Below, piece after piece: positions 1 through 9,294 of a DNA stretch of 64,000 nucleotides. Positions within the stretch are counted from its first letter, which is position 1, and the number at the start of each line of letters is the position of its first letter. The notes beneath the pieces were generated by a model. It saw only the letters and a list, made by a program, of their open reading frames with translations. It did not search any database and had not been told where the DNA came from. Source of the DNA: Astragalus membranaceus (taxonomy: Eukaryota > Streptophyta > Magnoliopsida > Fabales > Fabaceae); the NCBI GenBank assembly GCA_039519185.1, contig CM076854.1, positions 161,315,434 through 161,379,433 of the forward strand. Reading direction: 5' to 3'. Position numbers and translations under genes: made by a program.

Positions 1-224
1 GGAGTCCAGAGCACATGGTTATACAAATCTAAAATTTAGTCTACCTAGCAATATATTACTCATACTTTGCACCAAAATCTCACACAAAAACTTATCAGAT
101 TCTTTATCTTTTACCTTCATACGATGCTCCTTAGAGCCACAGAAAGCGTTCTTTTAACATGTAGTTTTACCTTTCTCTTTTCCTGTCAAAAGTAAACGTT
201 AAACTGTTTCTATAAAAAAGAAAG
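1..224. other. Intergenic sequence, nothing recognised
   Basis: AT-rich sequence with no coding region, repeat or regulatory site that I can support. It lies downstream of the BTB gene and ends at a MITE. Confidence 0.5.
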
Positions 225-414
225 AATGCTAGCAACATTCTTTTTAACACTCTCCTACCAAGACTCAAGACTCACTCAATGATTGGTCGAAATTCATGTG
301 AGTCCCACTAAGTTAATGGGTCTCATTTTCAAAGTGGTAGAACCCAGGTGAGTTTCAACCAATCACAAAGTGGGTGTTTGAGGGAGAATGTCAAAAAAAG
401 TGTTGTTAGCACTT
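225..414. mobile_element. Foldback MITE of about 190 bp
   Basis: The two ends form long imperfect terminal inverted repeats. The left end begins AATGCTAGCAACATTC and ends its arm with ACTCTCC. The right end, reverse-complemented, begins AGTGCTAACAACACT and ends its arm with CATTCTCC; I judge roughly three quarters of about 34 positions to match. The inner part is also partly self-complementary (ACCAATCA against TGATTGGT). There is no coding capacity. Flanking AGAAAG on both sides may be what remains of a target duplication, but I cannot fix its length. A Mutator-type MITE is possible, since such elements have 9-bp duplications; the superfamily is not settled. Confidence 0.6.
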
Positions 415-842
415 TTCAGAAAGAAATCGCCATACGACACGAAACATATGCATTGTGTTTGTGTTGGGTGGTTGAAAAACCATGCACCACTCAGACTTGA
501 GTACACCTCTATGTAATTCAAAAAGACCATGCAAAATTATCAATTAGTATCCTTAAATCAGCTATGCATTGTAATTATGTTGCTTGCTCTGAAATATATC
601 ATTTCAAAAATAGATTCTCTACAGTTCAGAGTTAGAAAGAACTACAATGTTTTACATACTCTTCATCACAATTTACATTGATTTGATGATAATGGAGGTG
701 ATTGAATTTAGATACCTCCAACAAAAAGGTCCATTCATGTGCAGAAAAGAGATTGTGTTATCTTTTCAATGCCTTGACAAGGAAGGAATCTTGGATTAGT
801 ACTCCAATAAAAATATTAAGGAGCATAAAATTTGTGAAACCA
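415..842. other. 3' flank of the BTB gene
   Basis: No ORF of interest. The part nearest the BTB stop codon probably includes its 3' UTR, because the gene is read on the minus strand. I saw no convincing polyadenylation signal. Confidence 0.4.
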
Positions 843-2541
843 TCAAATTGAGTTTGTCATTGCATGTTCATCCTCTAGTAATGATAGTCTTCTCTTAGCA
901 ACCTTGGACCTATAACACCAAACTTCAAACGCCTCTGTTAGGTCCGGATAGCGAATATACTCATTTTCCAACCATTCGTTTAAGACCTGCGCCTGATCTC
1001 CTGATGGCAATGCAAGAATGATAGAGACAAAAGTGGATTCCAAGGATTGCCACAATTCGCAATCTATTTTAAACACCGCGGCATTCTCAGAATTTGACAC
1101 GGTGGAATCAATCAATGGTTTAGTAACCCTCACAAATGGAAGCCAAACTTTCAAAACCTGAAGACGTTTTGCAGTTGGCAATATAACAGTACCATAACCA
1201 ATTGCTTCTAAAACCTTTGAAGTCACCTCAATGGCTCTCAACTTTATCTCAATGATTTCAGTTGAAGAGTTTCCTTGCTCAACAAGTACCTTGACAATCT
1301 TTTCTGATGCATCAAACCAATACTCAACAAATTCCCTCATTATTTCCAATTTGCTTAATATCTGACATACCCATGTCAAATCAGTTAAATAGGATTGAAA
1401 CAACTTGATATTATTATTCCCTGTCTCAGAAAGTGATTCTGTGGAACCACAGAATAATTCTGTTAATGAGTTGTCAAACCTAGAAAAAAGTCTGTTTACA
1501 CATTCTTTTACCTCAAGTTTTATGCTGTCATCAGCTGTCAACAAAGGGGAATCTTCATCTTCCGTTATCATGTACTCAAGTTGCTCCTGCGCCGACGATT
1601 TCAGATCATTCATCATCGGTGGAGGGGACGATGTAGCAAAGCGGATAGCCGAGAGAAAGATGTTTACGATAGCTGACTGCTTGACAGGTTGAAGTCTAGC
1701 CAAGATAGGGTCAGCTTGTAATCCCATTCGAGGTACGATCCTCAATATCTCTTCCTCTTCAGCCTCTTCCCACGTGACCGCTTCTAAGTAGTTTACACAA
1801 GCAGTAACAATTTGAGGGCATCCAAGCTCAACAGCCACTTGGAGAATTCCCAGGGCATTTTTAACACCATTCCACAAATCATCAACAGAACCATCGATGA
1901 CAATGTAGAGAAGACGAATAAGATTTACATGGTAATCGAAATTCGAATCTTGGCAATAAACATCAACGCAGTTACGCGAACCAAGGATCTGACATGTTGG
2001 CCAGTTCTCAGACAGCCTATCAGCAAAATACTTGCAATTCTTTATAAGAATCTGGGAGTGGCAATATAACCAATCGTCTCGACCTTCCTGCGTGCGTAGC
2101 CTCACCACAACATCACTAGTTGATTTGTCACCAATTACACAGGAAACCTTCTCTTCTTTATCCTAGGATAATGCAATTACATATAAGTGGAGAGGCTCTA
2201 AATAACATCATAGATAAGATAGTTCAGGAGGAGATCATAACTCATAACTCATAAATAAAAGTCTTGTTTTTGTTACTTTATGTTGACTGTTGAGCCATTC
2301 CAAATTCCAATTCAACAGTTTCAATTAAATAAATAATAAGAAAATGTGAAAGAATTAATACCGCAAATAAGAGAGTATATAGAATAATCCTTTCTCTACT
2401 ACTGTATCCAAAAAAAGTATATAGAATAATCCTAGTAATTATTTATTATAAGAAGTTTGATATGAAGTCATAATGTTGTCATTGATATTATAAGTGAAAA
2501 GTGAAATTTGATGGAAGAGGGAAACTTACAGTAGCGTCCAT
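843..2541 (-). CDS. BTB/POZ domain protein, At3g05675-like
   Basis: Two coding exons are predicted on the minus strand. Exon 1 is 2541-2530, only 12 nt (Met-Asp-Ala-Thr), followed by donor GTAAGT. Exon 2 is 2162-843, after an acceptor ending CCTAG. Joining them is phase 0 and gives about 443 residues ending in TGA. That is close to the roughly 440 residues expected for the plant BTB group typified by Arabidopsis At3g05675. The N-terminal part shows the family pattern: SDVVVRLRT, then DDWLYCHSQIL, then the FADRLSENWP region. An all-helical C-terminal part follows, with WEEAEEEEIL and, near the end, EVWCYRSKVAKRRL. Proteins of this kind are proposed substrate adaptors for CUL3 ubiquitin ligases. 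That role is inferred from the family, not shown here. There are no frame breaks, so this looks like a functional host gene. A start inside exon 2 would delete the first strand of the BTB fold, so the short exon 1 is preferred. Confidence 0.85.
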
Positions 2542-2960
2542 TGAAATCAATGAAGAGCACTAAGAAGCAAGTTTTCTAGGCACGATAGTACCTGCAATTA
2601 TTTTTGTGAAAGAATTAGTAGAGTTTGAAGAAGAAAAGGAAGAGCGATTGGATCTTGAAGTAAGATGAATGGAGAATAAAATCAGGGAAATGTGATAGAG
2701 GAGGATGATGAAAAATTGAGTTGAAGAGGAAAGAGTGGTAATAATTAGGGTAAAGAAGTACCGGATCTCTTTCATTACAATCATCATGTTTATTAAGGGT
2801 TGGTTGGGATTGATGGACGGAGGAGCAATAACCAACAGAACAGAAGTAGCTAGGTGAGTGGTGGGTGTGGAAAGTAGAAACCCTGATTGAGTGAGTGAGT
2901 GAGTGAGTGAGTGAGGATGAAGGAAGCGAAGCAATCTATGTTGTCTTGTCTTGTGTTGTT
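2542..2960 (-). promoter_or_regulatory. 5' leader and proximal promoter region of the BTB gene
   Basis: The sequence upstream of the start codon has an acceptor-like site (minus strand TAATTGCAG, exon resuming at 2591). This suggests an intron in the 5' UTR, whose donor I cannot fix. A GTGA microsatellite of about seven units lies near 2889-2917. In this region the minus strand is pyrimidine-rich, as is common in plant leaders. No clear TATA box was found. Confidence 0.4.
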
Positions 2961-3240
2961 GTTTGTGTAATTGTGCTGTTACTTACTTACCGGGGGGTGT
3001 CACTGTGTCAGGCAGGCTCACGCCCCGCTCTGCCATTTCCATATCCTATATCCCATCCCATTTCCTCTTTTTATTTTATTATTAAATTAAATCATCATTA
3101 TAGTATTTGCCAATAGATATATAACATACTGATACATCTATTTATACTGATACATCTACTGGTAGTATATATACTATTTGCCAACTTGCCATGCTAAAAG
3201 GCTAAAAGCCCAATAACAATTGGGGCATGGAATGGAAACC
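2961..3240. other. Intergenic, AT-rich
   Basis: Upstream of the BTB gene. It contains a short duplicated GATACATCTA unit near 3130-3160. Nothing else is recognised. Confidence 0.4.
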
Positions 3241-3450
3241 CACTGACGGACCTAGCATGCAACCAGGGGGTTCAATGGAAAAAATTTTTTGCACTAAACA
3301 CCCTATATAAGTAGCCTAAATCTCCTGAAATTTTAATTTTGACCCCCCTGAAAATTTTAAATTGTACTAGTAGACCAAGTTTTGCACCCATTTGACACCG
3401 GCCTTAAAAAATTTGACACCCCTGACCCTGGGGTCCTGGGTCCGCCATTG
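3241..3450. mobile_element. hAT-like MITE, 210 bp
   Basis: The element is flanked by a perfect 8-bp direct repeat TGGAAACC (3233-3240 and 3451-3458), the length made by hAT transposases. The left end reads CACTGACGGACCTAG and the right end, reverse-complemented, reads CAATGGCGGACCCAG, an imperfect 15-bp inverted repeat. It has no coding capacity. Non-autonomous hAT elements of this size are common in plant genomes. Confidence 0.75.
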
Positions 3451-3489
3451 TGGAAACCTCTTTTACATTAACAACATGTAATCTTATAT

Positions 3490-3900
3490 CTCATCTTCAA
3501 CAACAGGGAAGCAAGAAATCGATAAAGAGAAGGAACGAACAAATGTAAAAGGAGAAAAGACTGAACAAGGAAGTCAGTCTTCTAAGGTAAGCAACACCGG
3601 TGGTAAGAAAGCAAACGCTCTGTTCATTTAGGAACAGGAAGCTTCATTTGGAGGTAATTTTGGTTCTTTCACTATTGGCACCAACCCAAAGAAAGAGGCG
3701 GCAAGCAAGTCCCTGCCCCCTCCATCTCAATGACGTGTATAAGTTGGAATTGTCGTGGCTTGGCGGCGGCCACGACAAACAGGGAACTTCATGATCTTGT
3801 AAGGGATCACAAGCCGGCCATCATCTTCCTTATGGAGACTAGAGCTCATAAGGCAAGAGTTGACAGAGTTAAGAGTAGATTACGGTACCAACATTGTTTG
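3490..3900 (+). pseudogene. LINE (L1-type) fragment A: ORF1 end and endonuclease start
   Basis: 3560-3733 reads as the degenerate tail of a LINE ORF1, with an internal stop near 3632, ending in TGA. The ORF2 start codon overlaps that stop (ATGA at 3730-3733). ORF2 then runs 57 codons and shows the N-terminal strand of the plant L1 endonuclease (ISWNCRGL) followed by IIFLMETRAHKARV. The reading frame is cut at 3900, where the copia LTR begins. This is the 5' piece of the LINE that resumes at 8941. The true 5' end of the element is not visible and the left boundary given is approximate. Confidence 0.8.
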
Positions 3901-4279
3901 TGTTGAATCCCATGTTGAACCAAGGACAAACACTCTTTGTTTTGAATGATAACAAATTACATCTTGTTTACTAATGGTTGCAGTTGAATGAAAGTACAGA
4001 AAAAAATGAAGGTACAGTGATTAAATCAAAGAGCAGGGACTAAAGTGCAATGGCTTGCAGAAGAAGCAACAATGAAGTTGAAGACCTAATTGTTTATCTG
4101 TTTTTGATAGGACTCAAATGTAAGATCCTATCCCTTCAGCTTTATGACATTTAGTAGAAGAGAGATGATGTTTTAAAAATGTTTTTAAAAATAAAATTGT
4201 TGTGTTAAAAGCCTTTGAAAAAAAAATTTGCATGCATGCATAAGGTGGCACCTAAATCTAAAAACAATTTTTGTGAAAA

Positions 4280-4750
4280 GCTTGAAATCGATTTCCTAAG
4301 TTATTATGCAGCTTGAAATCGATTTCCTAATTCTCATAAGGCTTGAAATCGATTTGATAAACTATTGTTGAAGCAATGAATCGACTTCAATACACAATGA
4401 GCAAAGCATGAAATCGATTTTGACTCACAATGTTTCAAAGCATGAAATCGATTTCTCCTTATGTATTTAGAGCAATGAATCGATTTCCAACTTCCCTTTC
4501 TCAAGCATGAAATCGATTTTAATATACAATGCCTTAAGCATGAAATCGATTTCATACACATTGCCTTCCTTATTTAAAAGATCATAATCGATTCTTGGCT
4601 CCCTTTTGAAAGAAATACAATCGATTACATGCTTCCTTGAAGCACAAAATCGATTGACACAAGCAAGGAATCGATTATACCTTTCCTTGTATTTAGAGCA
4701 AACAATCGATTATGCCATCTAGTGCATCAAAGCACATAATCGATTTCAAC
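4280..4750 (+). promoter_or_regulatory. Array of AATCGATT palindromes in the LTR
   Basis: I count 14 exact copies of AATCGATT plus one degenerate copy (AATCGACT near 4380), spaced about 25-40 bp apart, in 470 bp directly upstream of the TATA box. Most copies sit in a larger unit, GCATGAAATCGATTTC or GCTTGAAATCGATTTC; the copies nearest the TATA box keep only the palindrome core. Sirevirus LTRs are known to carry palindrome clusters upstream of the core promoter, and this position matches. The binding protein, if any, is unknown. Confidence 0.75.
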
Positions 4751-4790
4751 ATTGTGGTTTTTATTTCAACGGTCAATTTTTTACATTCCC

Positions 4791-4798
4791 TATAAATA
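4791..4798 (+). promoter_or_regulatory. TATA box of the Sirevirus LTR promoter
   Basis: TATAAATA lies about 40 bp downstream of the last AATCGATT palindrome and about 915 bp before the LTR end. It would place the transcription start near 4820-4830. Confidence 0.7.
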
Positions 4799-5017
4799 GG
4801 AAGCTTGGATTCACAAATCCAGACACCACTTTCCACTTCTCTGCTACGTACTTTCAGATCAAAAAGCAAAGAGAAAAAAAATAAGAGCTTTCATTTTCAG
4901 ATCTATATTTCAAAGTTCTTCATTTTCAAAAACCAATCATCTCTCACTCTACTATATTGTTACTATACTGCTGAAGTGATTGGTTCGTAGATCTCATATT
5001 GTATTCGTTTTCTAAGT

Positions 5018-5129
5018 GGTTATTTTGAAATCCTGGGAGGTGTTCTTGGGTCGTTCAATCAGGAGATTGAAGCGGTTATTTTGAAATCCTGGGAGGTGTT
5101 CTTGGGTCGTTCAATCAGGGGATTGAAGC
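5018..5129 (+). repeat. 56-bp tandem duplication in the LTR
   Basis: Two adjacent copies, starting at 5018 and 5074, each run from GGTTATTTTG to GATTGAAGC. They differ at very few positions (for example AGGAGATT against AGGGGATT). They lie in the transcribed part of the LTR. Confidence 0.75.
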
Positions 5130-5708
5130 GGTGTTGAAATCCTTAGCTAGGTGCTCGGGTTCTCAGTTCGGGGGAATTGAGATTTGCTATCTTGAAGTTG
5201 CCTGTTTGTAAAGAATTCTTCAATATAGTGGTTACCATCAAGTCCAAGGGTTGCAAAGCCTGAGGCCGAGGACGTAGGGCTTTTATCCCGAACCTCGCTA
5301 AATTCCTGGTGTATCTCTATCCCTATCTCTTTACTTTGCTTTATTATCTATACCCTTGCTTATTGCTATATTGAATGTTATTTAGATCTGTTTATCATAC
5401 CTTTCATCTGTCTACAACTAAACTACTCTGATCTTGTGCTTATCTATTATCTTCCATATCACTGCAATTGAACTACTTTCTACTATATTCAATATCACTA
5501 CACTTCTTATAAATAATCTTATTGTGTATATTGAAAATAGTATAATATCTCTTTGTTCCTAAATCTGCCTGCTTGCACCATATAAAGTTTAAATCTAAGT
5601 TTCCGCATCTGATTTAAAACAAACTTATCATTTATTTTGAAAAGAATCCAAGATTTACATATAACCTTATTCACCCCCCCCTCTAAGGTTATACTATAGT
5701 CTAACAAG

Positions 5709-5721
5709 TGGTATCAAGAGC
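5709..5721 (+). other. Primer binding site, initiator tRNA-Met type
   Basis: TGGTATCAAGAGC starts two bases after the LTR end. It matches the usual copia site complementary to initiator tRNA-Met (TGGTATCAGAGC) with one extra A. Confidence 0.8.
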
Positions 5722-5782
5722 TAGAAATTGCATATAGAGCTTTACATCTCGCAATTTAAATTCTATTTATCTATCTGTGAAC

Positions 5783-7669
5783 ATGGGTTCTTTTATGAAA
5801 GAGGGGATGTCCTTCAATAGGCCACCCCTGTTTGATGGAACTAACTATGACTATTGGAGTAGTCGAATGAAATGTCATGTGCAGGCTATAGATTTCACCC
5901 TTTGGAGGATTATTGTTGATGGACCACTGATTCCTATGAAGATCAAAATTACAAAACCAGGTAGTACTGATGGAGACACTACAAAAAGTCAAGCCACCGG
6001 CAAAGCAGAAGAAGTTCCAATTGAAGACATCTACACCATCGATCTGAGTGAGCTAAGAAAATCTGAGCTTGACAAAATATCTCAAAATGCCAAGGCTATG
6101 AATATTCTTCACCTATCACTTTGTGAAGAAGAGTATGGAAGAGTAAAAGGGTGTCAAACAGCAAAAGAAATCTGGGATTGTCTGGAAGCTACACATGTCG
6201 GTACAAGCCAAGTAAAGGATACAAAAATCAGAATCCTAACTTCTGAGTATGAATCATTCAAAATGAAGGAAGGTGAATCTGTTGCAGCTATGCACCAGAG
6301 ACTGAATCTGATTATAAACAACTTGAGGGCTCTGGGAAAAAGGTATTCTACAAAAGATATAAATGGGAAGATTCTTGCATCTCTGACTGGTGAGTTCTTT
6401 CCAAAAACTTGTGCAATCACTGAAGCCAAAGATATTGGCACTCTACCCCAAGAAGACCTTATTGGGTCACTTCTGGCTTTTGAGGTAGTATTGGCTGCCA
6501 AAAAGAGTCAAGAAAAGGAAGTGATGAAAGAAAAGAAATCTCTTGCCCTTGCTGCTAAAACTCCTAAAGTAGCAAGGAAAGAGGTTGAGTCTGATCAAGA
6601 AACCGATGATGAAGACATGGCTATGCTTGCCAAGAATTTCAAAAAATTTATGAGATTCAAAAAGTTTGGAAAGGGTGATTTTTCAAAGAAGTCCGGGTAC
6701 AACAAAGAAGACAGGTATGAGAAAAAGGATGATCAACTAAAGTGTTTCGAATGCAACAAACCGGGTCACATCAAAGCAAACTGTCCAAAGCTGAAATCTA
6801 AGTACAAGCAAAAGAAAGCAATGAAGGCAACATGGGACAACACTGATACTGAAAGTGAGACCGAAGAAGAAGAGGAAGTCGCAAATGCTGTCTGTCTCAT
6901 GGCAAAGAACACAACTGAAGCAACATGGGATAATCTCAGCACTGATGGTGAATCAGATGAAGATGAGCAGACTGACAATGCTGTCTGCAATATGGCAAGT
7001 GACGCATCTAAGGTAAGCCTTAACTCCTCTAGTCTTTCTGATTCTTCTATACATGATGATCCATTTGATGATGCGTGTAGTAGTCACAATTTGAGTGAAG
7101 CTTTTGAAGCTCTTTATTTTGAACATGAAACTCTTTTGTTAAAATCTAAGAAATTAACAAAGAGCAACAAAAGCTTGTCCACTCAAATCGATACACTTGA
7201 AAATGAGGTAGTTAAATTGAAGAATGAGCTACATAAAACAAAACCTTTCAACCTTGAATTTCTTGAGCTTAAACAAAATTTTGAAAAAGTCAAGGTCGAA
7301 AATGAATTTTTGAAAGAATCTTTGAAAAAGTTTGAGGTTGGTGAAAAGACCTTGACTCAGTTGCTTCACTCTCAACATCAATATGTTGATAGGAGAGGAA
7401 TTGGGTACAAAGGCAATTCCACCTCCTCTGTTTTGAACAAGAAAATAAGTTTTGTAGCTGCTACTTCAAGTTATACACCTACTGTTTTCTCATGCACCTA
7501 TTGTCAAAAAGGGAACCATAGCTCTCTTAGATGTCCTATTCGTAAATTATGTGAGCTAGGTACCCTTATACCTGCCTGTAAGAAACCAAGGTGGATTGTG
7601 AAAGCAAACCCCTTGATAACTAACCCCCAAGGACCCAACAAAATTTGGGTACCTCGTACTAGTTGTTAA
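5783..7669 (+). CDS. Gag of the Sirevirus-like element
   Basis: An open frame of 628 codons from the ATG at 5783; it is the first ATG after the primer binding site and is followed by the lineage's conserved N-terminus (FDGTNYDYW near residue 15). A UBN2/copia gag region spans about residues 90-240. A CCHC knuckle (CFECNKPGHIKANC) lies near 322. Duplicated acidic segments with ATWDN follow, then a coiled coil at about 450-530. A second Cys-rich knuckle (CTYCQKGNHSSLRC) lies near 575. Gag would form the virus-like particle around the element RNA. The frame ends in TAA. Pol continues in the same frame 14 codons later, after a second stop (TAG, 7694-7696), so pol expression would need stop readthrough or reinitiation. 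Confidence 0.85.
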   Translation: MGSFMKEGMSFNRPPLFDGTNYDYWSSRMKCHVQAIDFTLWRIIVDGPLIPMKIKITKPGSTDGDTTKSQATGKAEEVPIEDIYTIDLSELRKSELDKISQNAKAMNILHLSLCEEEYGRVKGCQTAKEIWDCLEATHVGTSQVKDTKIRILTSEYESFKMKEGESVAAMHQRLNLIINNLRALGKRYSTKDINGKILASLTGEFFPKTCAITEAKDIGTLPQEDLIGSLLAFEVVLAAKKSQEKEVMKEKKSLALAAKTPKVARKEVESDQETDDEDMAMLAKNFKKFMRFKKFGKGDFSKKSGYNKEDRYEKKDDQLKCFECNKPGHIKANCPKLKSKYKQKKAMKATWDNTDTESETEEEEEVANAVCLMAKNTTEATWDNLSTDGESDEDEQTDNAVCNMASDASKVSLNSSSLSDSSIHDDPFDDACSSHNLSEAFEALYFEHETLLLKSKKLTKSNKSLSTQIDTLENEVVKLKNELHKTKPFNLEFLELKQNFEKVKVENEFLKESLKKFEVGEKTLTQLLHSQHQYVDRRGIGYKGNSTSSVLNKKISFVAATSSYTPTVFSCTYCQKGNHSSLRCPIRKLCELGTLIPACKKPRWIVKANPLITNPQGPNKIWVPRTSC

Positions 7670-8483
7670 ATGTTCCTCTTGTAGGTTGGTCCTTCATCTA
7701 AAAAGAAAAACGTGTGGATGGTTGATAGTGGATGCTCAAGGCATATGACTGGTGATGCCTCACTATTTCTGAAATTGAGCAACAAAGCTAGTGGATCTGT
7801 AAAGTTTGCCAACAATGAATCTGCTCAAGTAATAGGTAAAGGTTGTGTGGGTAAGGAAAACACAATTAAAATTAAAGATGTTTTATTAGTTGATGGTGTT
7901 AAATTTAACTTACTAAGTGTTAGCCAATTATGCGATAATGATTTTGATGTGCACTTTTCTGTTGATAAATTTGTTATCACCCATATGTCTTCTAAACTCT
8001 ACATTACTGGCTTTCGAGAAAACAATGTATACTATGTTGATTTTGATAATGTAAGTGATGATATAGTATGTATGCCTACCTTGATTGATGATGTGGATTT
8101 GTGGCATAGACGCTTAGGACATGCTAGTATAGAACATCTATCTAAGTTAAGTAAGAATGAGCATGTTAGAGGTCTACCTAAATTGAAATATGAAAAAGGC
8201 CAATTTTGTGATGCATGTCAACTTGGTAAACTGCACAAAACCTCTTTTAAATCAAAACCTGTTATTTCCACCAAAAATGTGCTTGAACTGCTACTTCTTG
8301 ATTTGTTTGGTGAAATTGATGTCGTAAGTCTAGGAGGGTCTAAGTATGTCTTTGTTATTGTTAATGATTATTCTAGATATACTTGGGTTATCCTACTTGC
8401 AAATAAAAGTGATGCTTTTAACGAGTTTGCTAAGTTGTGCAGAAAGTTACAAAATGAGAAAAACTTAGCCATCAAAGAGATGT
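7670..8483 (+). pseudogene. Truncated pol (protease and partial integrase), Ty1/copia
   Basis: The open frame restarts near 7712. The aspartic protease begins with WMVDSGCSRHMTG (catalytic DSG). The pre-integrase zinc region follows (HRRLGHAS, then CDACQLGK). The integrase core starts at LLLLDLFGEI, holding the first catalytic Asp, and continues to SRYTWVILL. Similarity stops around 8480, just before the second catalytic Asp would be expected, and the frame then runs into unrelated sequence with a stop at 8518. Reverse transcriptase and RNase H are absent, so this copy cannot move by itself. Confidence 0.85.
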
Positions 8484-8940
8484 CCAATCGTGGAGGGCCA
8501 TGTGTCCTTTATGAATGACTCTTCATGATGGTCATCTATTGTAGGCGCCTCCTTTCGCAAGTGGGCATGTGCCTCCATGTGACTTGTGACTAAGCATGAT
8601 ATCATAGAGGTGTTTATGCATTGGTATGAATTGAGGTGCTTCCAATGTGGGGTTATTCGTCTTGGTGCAGAAAGGTGCAGAAGCACTGTGGAAATGCTTC
8701 TAGTGCAGATGCACTGTGTTTTTCCCGGTGCAGAAGCATCAACTACAGATGCACTTAACAAACACATCAAACATACCAATGTATAAACAAAATGCTAAGT
8801 TGTGAATGTCATTCATCTTAAAACCATAAATGTTGTTATTTTATTCATACTACTATACTTAACACATATTATACTTGAAATCAAGTAATTATCTAAGTTT
8901 AAATGTATGAATAACTCTATATAAAATAGAGTTATCAATT
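8484..8940. other. Unassigned sequence between truncated copia and LINE
   Basis: It belongs to neither neighbour. The first half has a recurring GTGCAGAAGCA / GTGCAGATGCAC motif (8660-8755). The second half is AT-rich and ends with a 25-nt perfect hairpin. It may be filler at a deletion junction or a scrap of another LTR element. No gene is recognised. Confidence 0.5.
8911..8935. other. Perfect inverted repeat, 10-bp stem and 5-nt loop
   Basis: ATAACTCTAT and its exact complement ATAGAGTTAT flank ATAAA. It lies six to thirty bases before LINE coding sequence resumes. It is AT-rich and could be chance or a repair scar. Confidence 0.6.
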
Positions 8941-9294
8941 ATCTCTCCTCAACATTTAGCCTTTGTAAGTGGTCGTATGATCCAAGACAACTTAATTATT
9001 GTCCATGAAGCCTTCCATTACCTCAAGAAAAAACAGGGTAGAGGGGGTAGGGGTCTTGCTATCAAACTTGATATGAATAAGGCTTACCATAGGGTAGAGT
9101 GGAGTTTCCTATCAAGTATCCTAAAAGCCTATGGTTTTGCTGAGCCTTGGATTTCTTCTGTCATGACACTGGTCTCTACTGTCTCCTACACCTACCAAGT
9201 CAATGGTTTTACCTCTAGAAAAGTCATCCCTAGAATAGGTCTAGGGCTGGGTGACCCTTTGTCTCCATACCTTTTCATTTTGGTCTTTGATGTC
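8941..9294 (+). pseudogene. LINE fragment B: reverse transcriptase fingers and palm
   Basis: Open from about 8941 to the Athila insertion. The L1 reverse transcriptase start is visible (AFVSGRMIQDN), then motif A in KLDMNKAYHRVEW, with the usual Asp after Tyr replaced by His, then GDPLSPYLFIL. It ends at FDV where the Athila LTR begins. The frame resumes at 18498 after removal of one target duplication. About 1 kb that should separate endonuclease and reverse transcriptase is missing relative to fragment A. Confidence 0.85.

Larger units (their letters stand above)
3901..5706 (+). repeat. 5' LTR of the Sirevirus-like element
   Basis: It begins TGTTGAATCC and ends CTAACA, just before the primer binding site. 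The left boundary could instead be 3895, which also begins TGTTTG, because no 3' LTR is left for comparison. The pyrimidine-rich end near 5670 (a run of C then TCTAAGGTTATA) is typical of legume copia LTR ends. It contains the AATCGATT array, a TATA box and a 56-bp tandem duplication, listed separately. Confidence 0.75.
3901..8483 (+). mobile_element. Ty1/copia retrotransposon, Sirevirus-like, 3' truncated
   Basis: In order: a long 5' LTR (3901-5706), an initiator-Met-type primer binding site, a gag ORF with CCHC knuckles, then pol starting with the aspartic protease and breaking off inside the integrase core. There is no reverse transcriptase, RNase H or 3' LTR. The long LTR, the large gag with a second zinc knuckle and a coiled-coil stretch, and the acidic repeats around the Cys motifs fit the Sirevirus (SIRE/Maximus) lineage. 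It is inserted in, or joined to, the LINE. The 3' break is not a clean excision, because the LINE segment between endonuclease and reverse transcriptase is missing too. Confidence 0.85.

Noticed and set aside
2560..2934. A 124-codon ORF upstream of the BTB gene
   Set aside because: It starts in the GTGA microsatellite, has simple composition and overlaps the probable 5' UTR and its intron acceptor.
4280..4750. CRISPR-like array of short spaced repeats
   Set aside because: Repeat cores are 8-bp palindromes in a plant LTR upstream of a TATA box. Spacers are related to each other and there are no cas genes.
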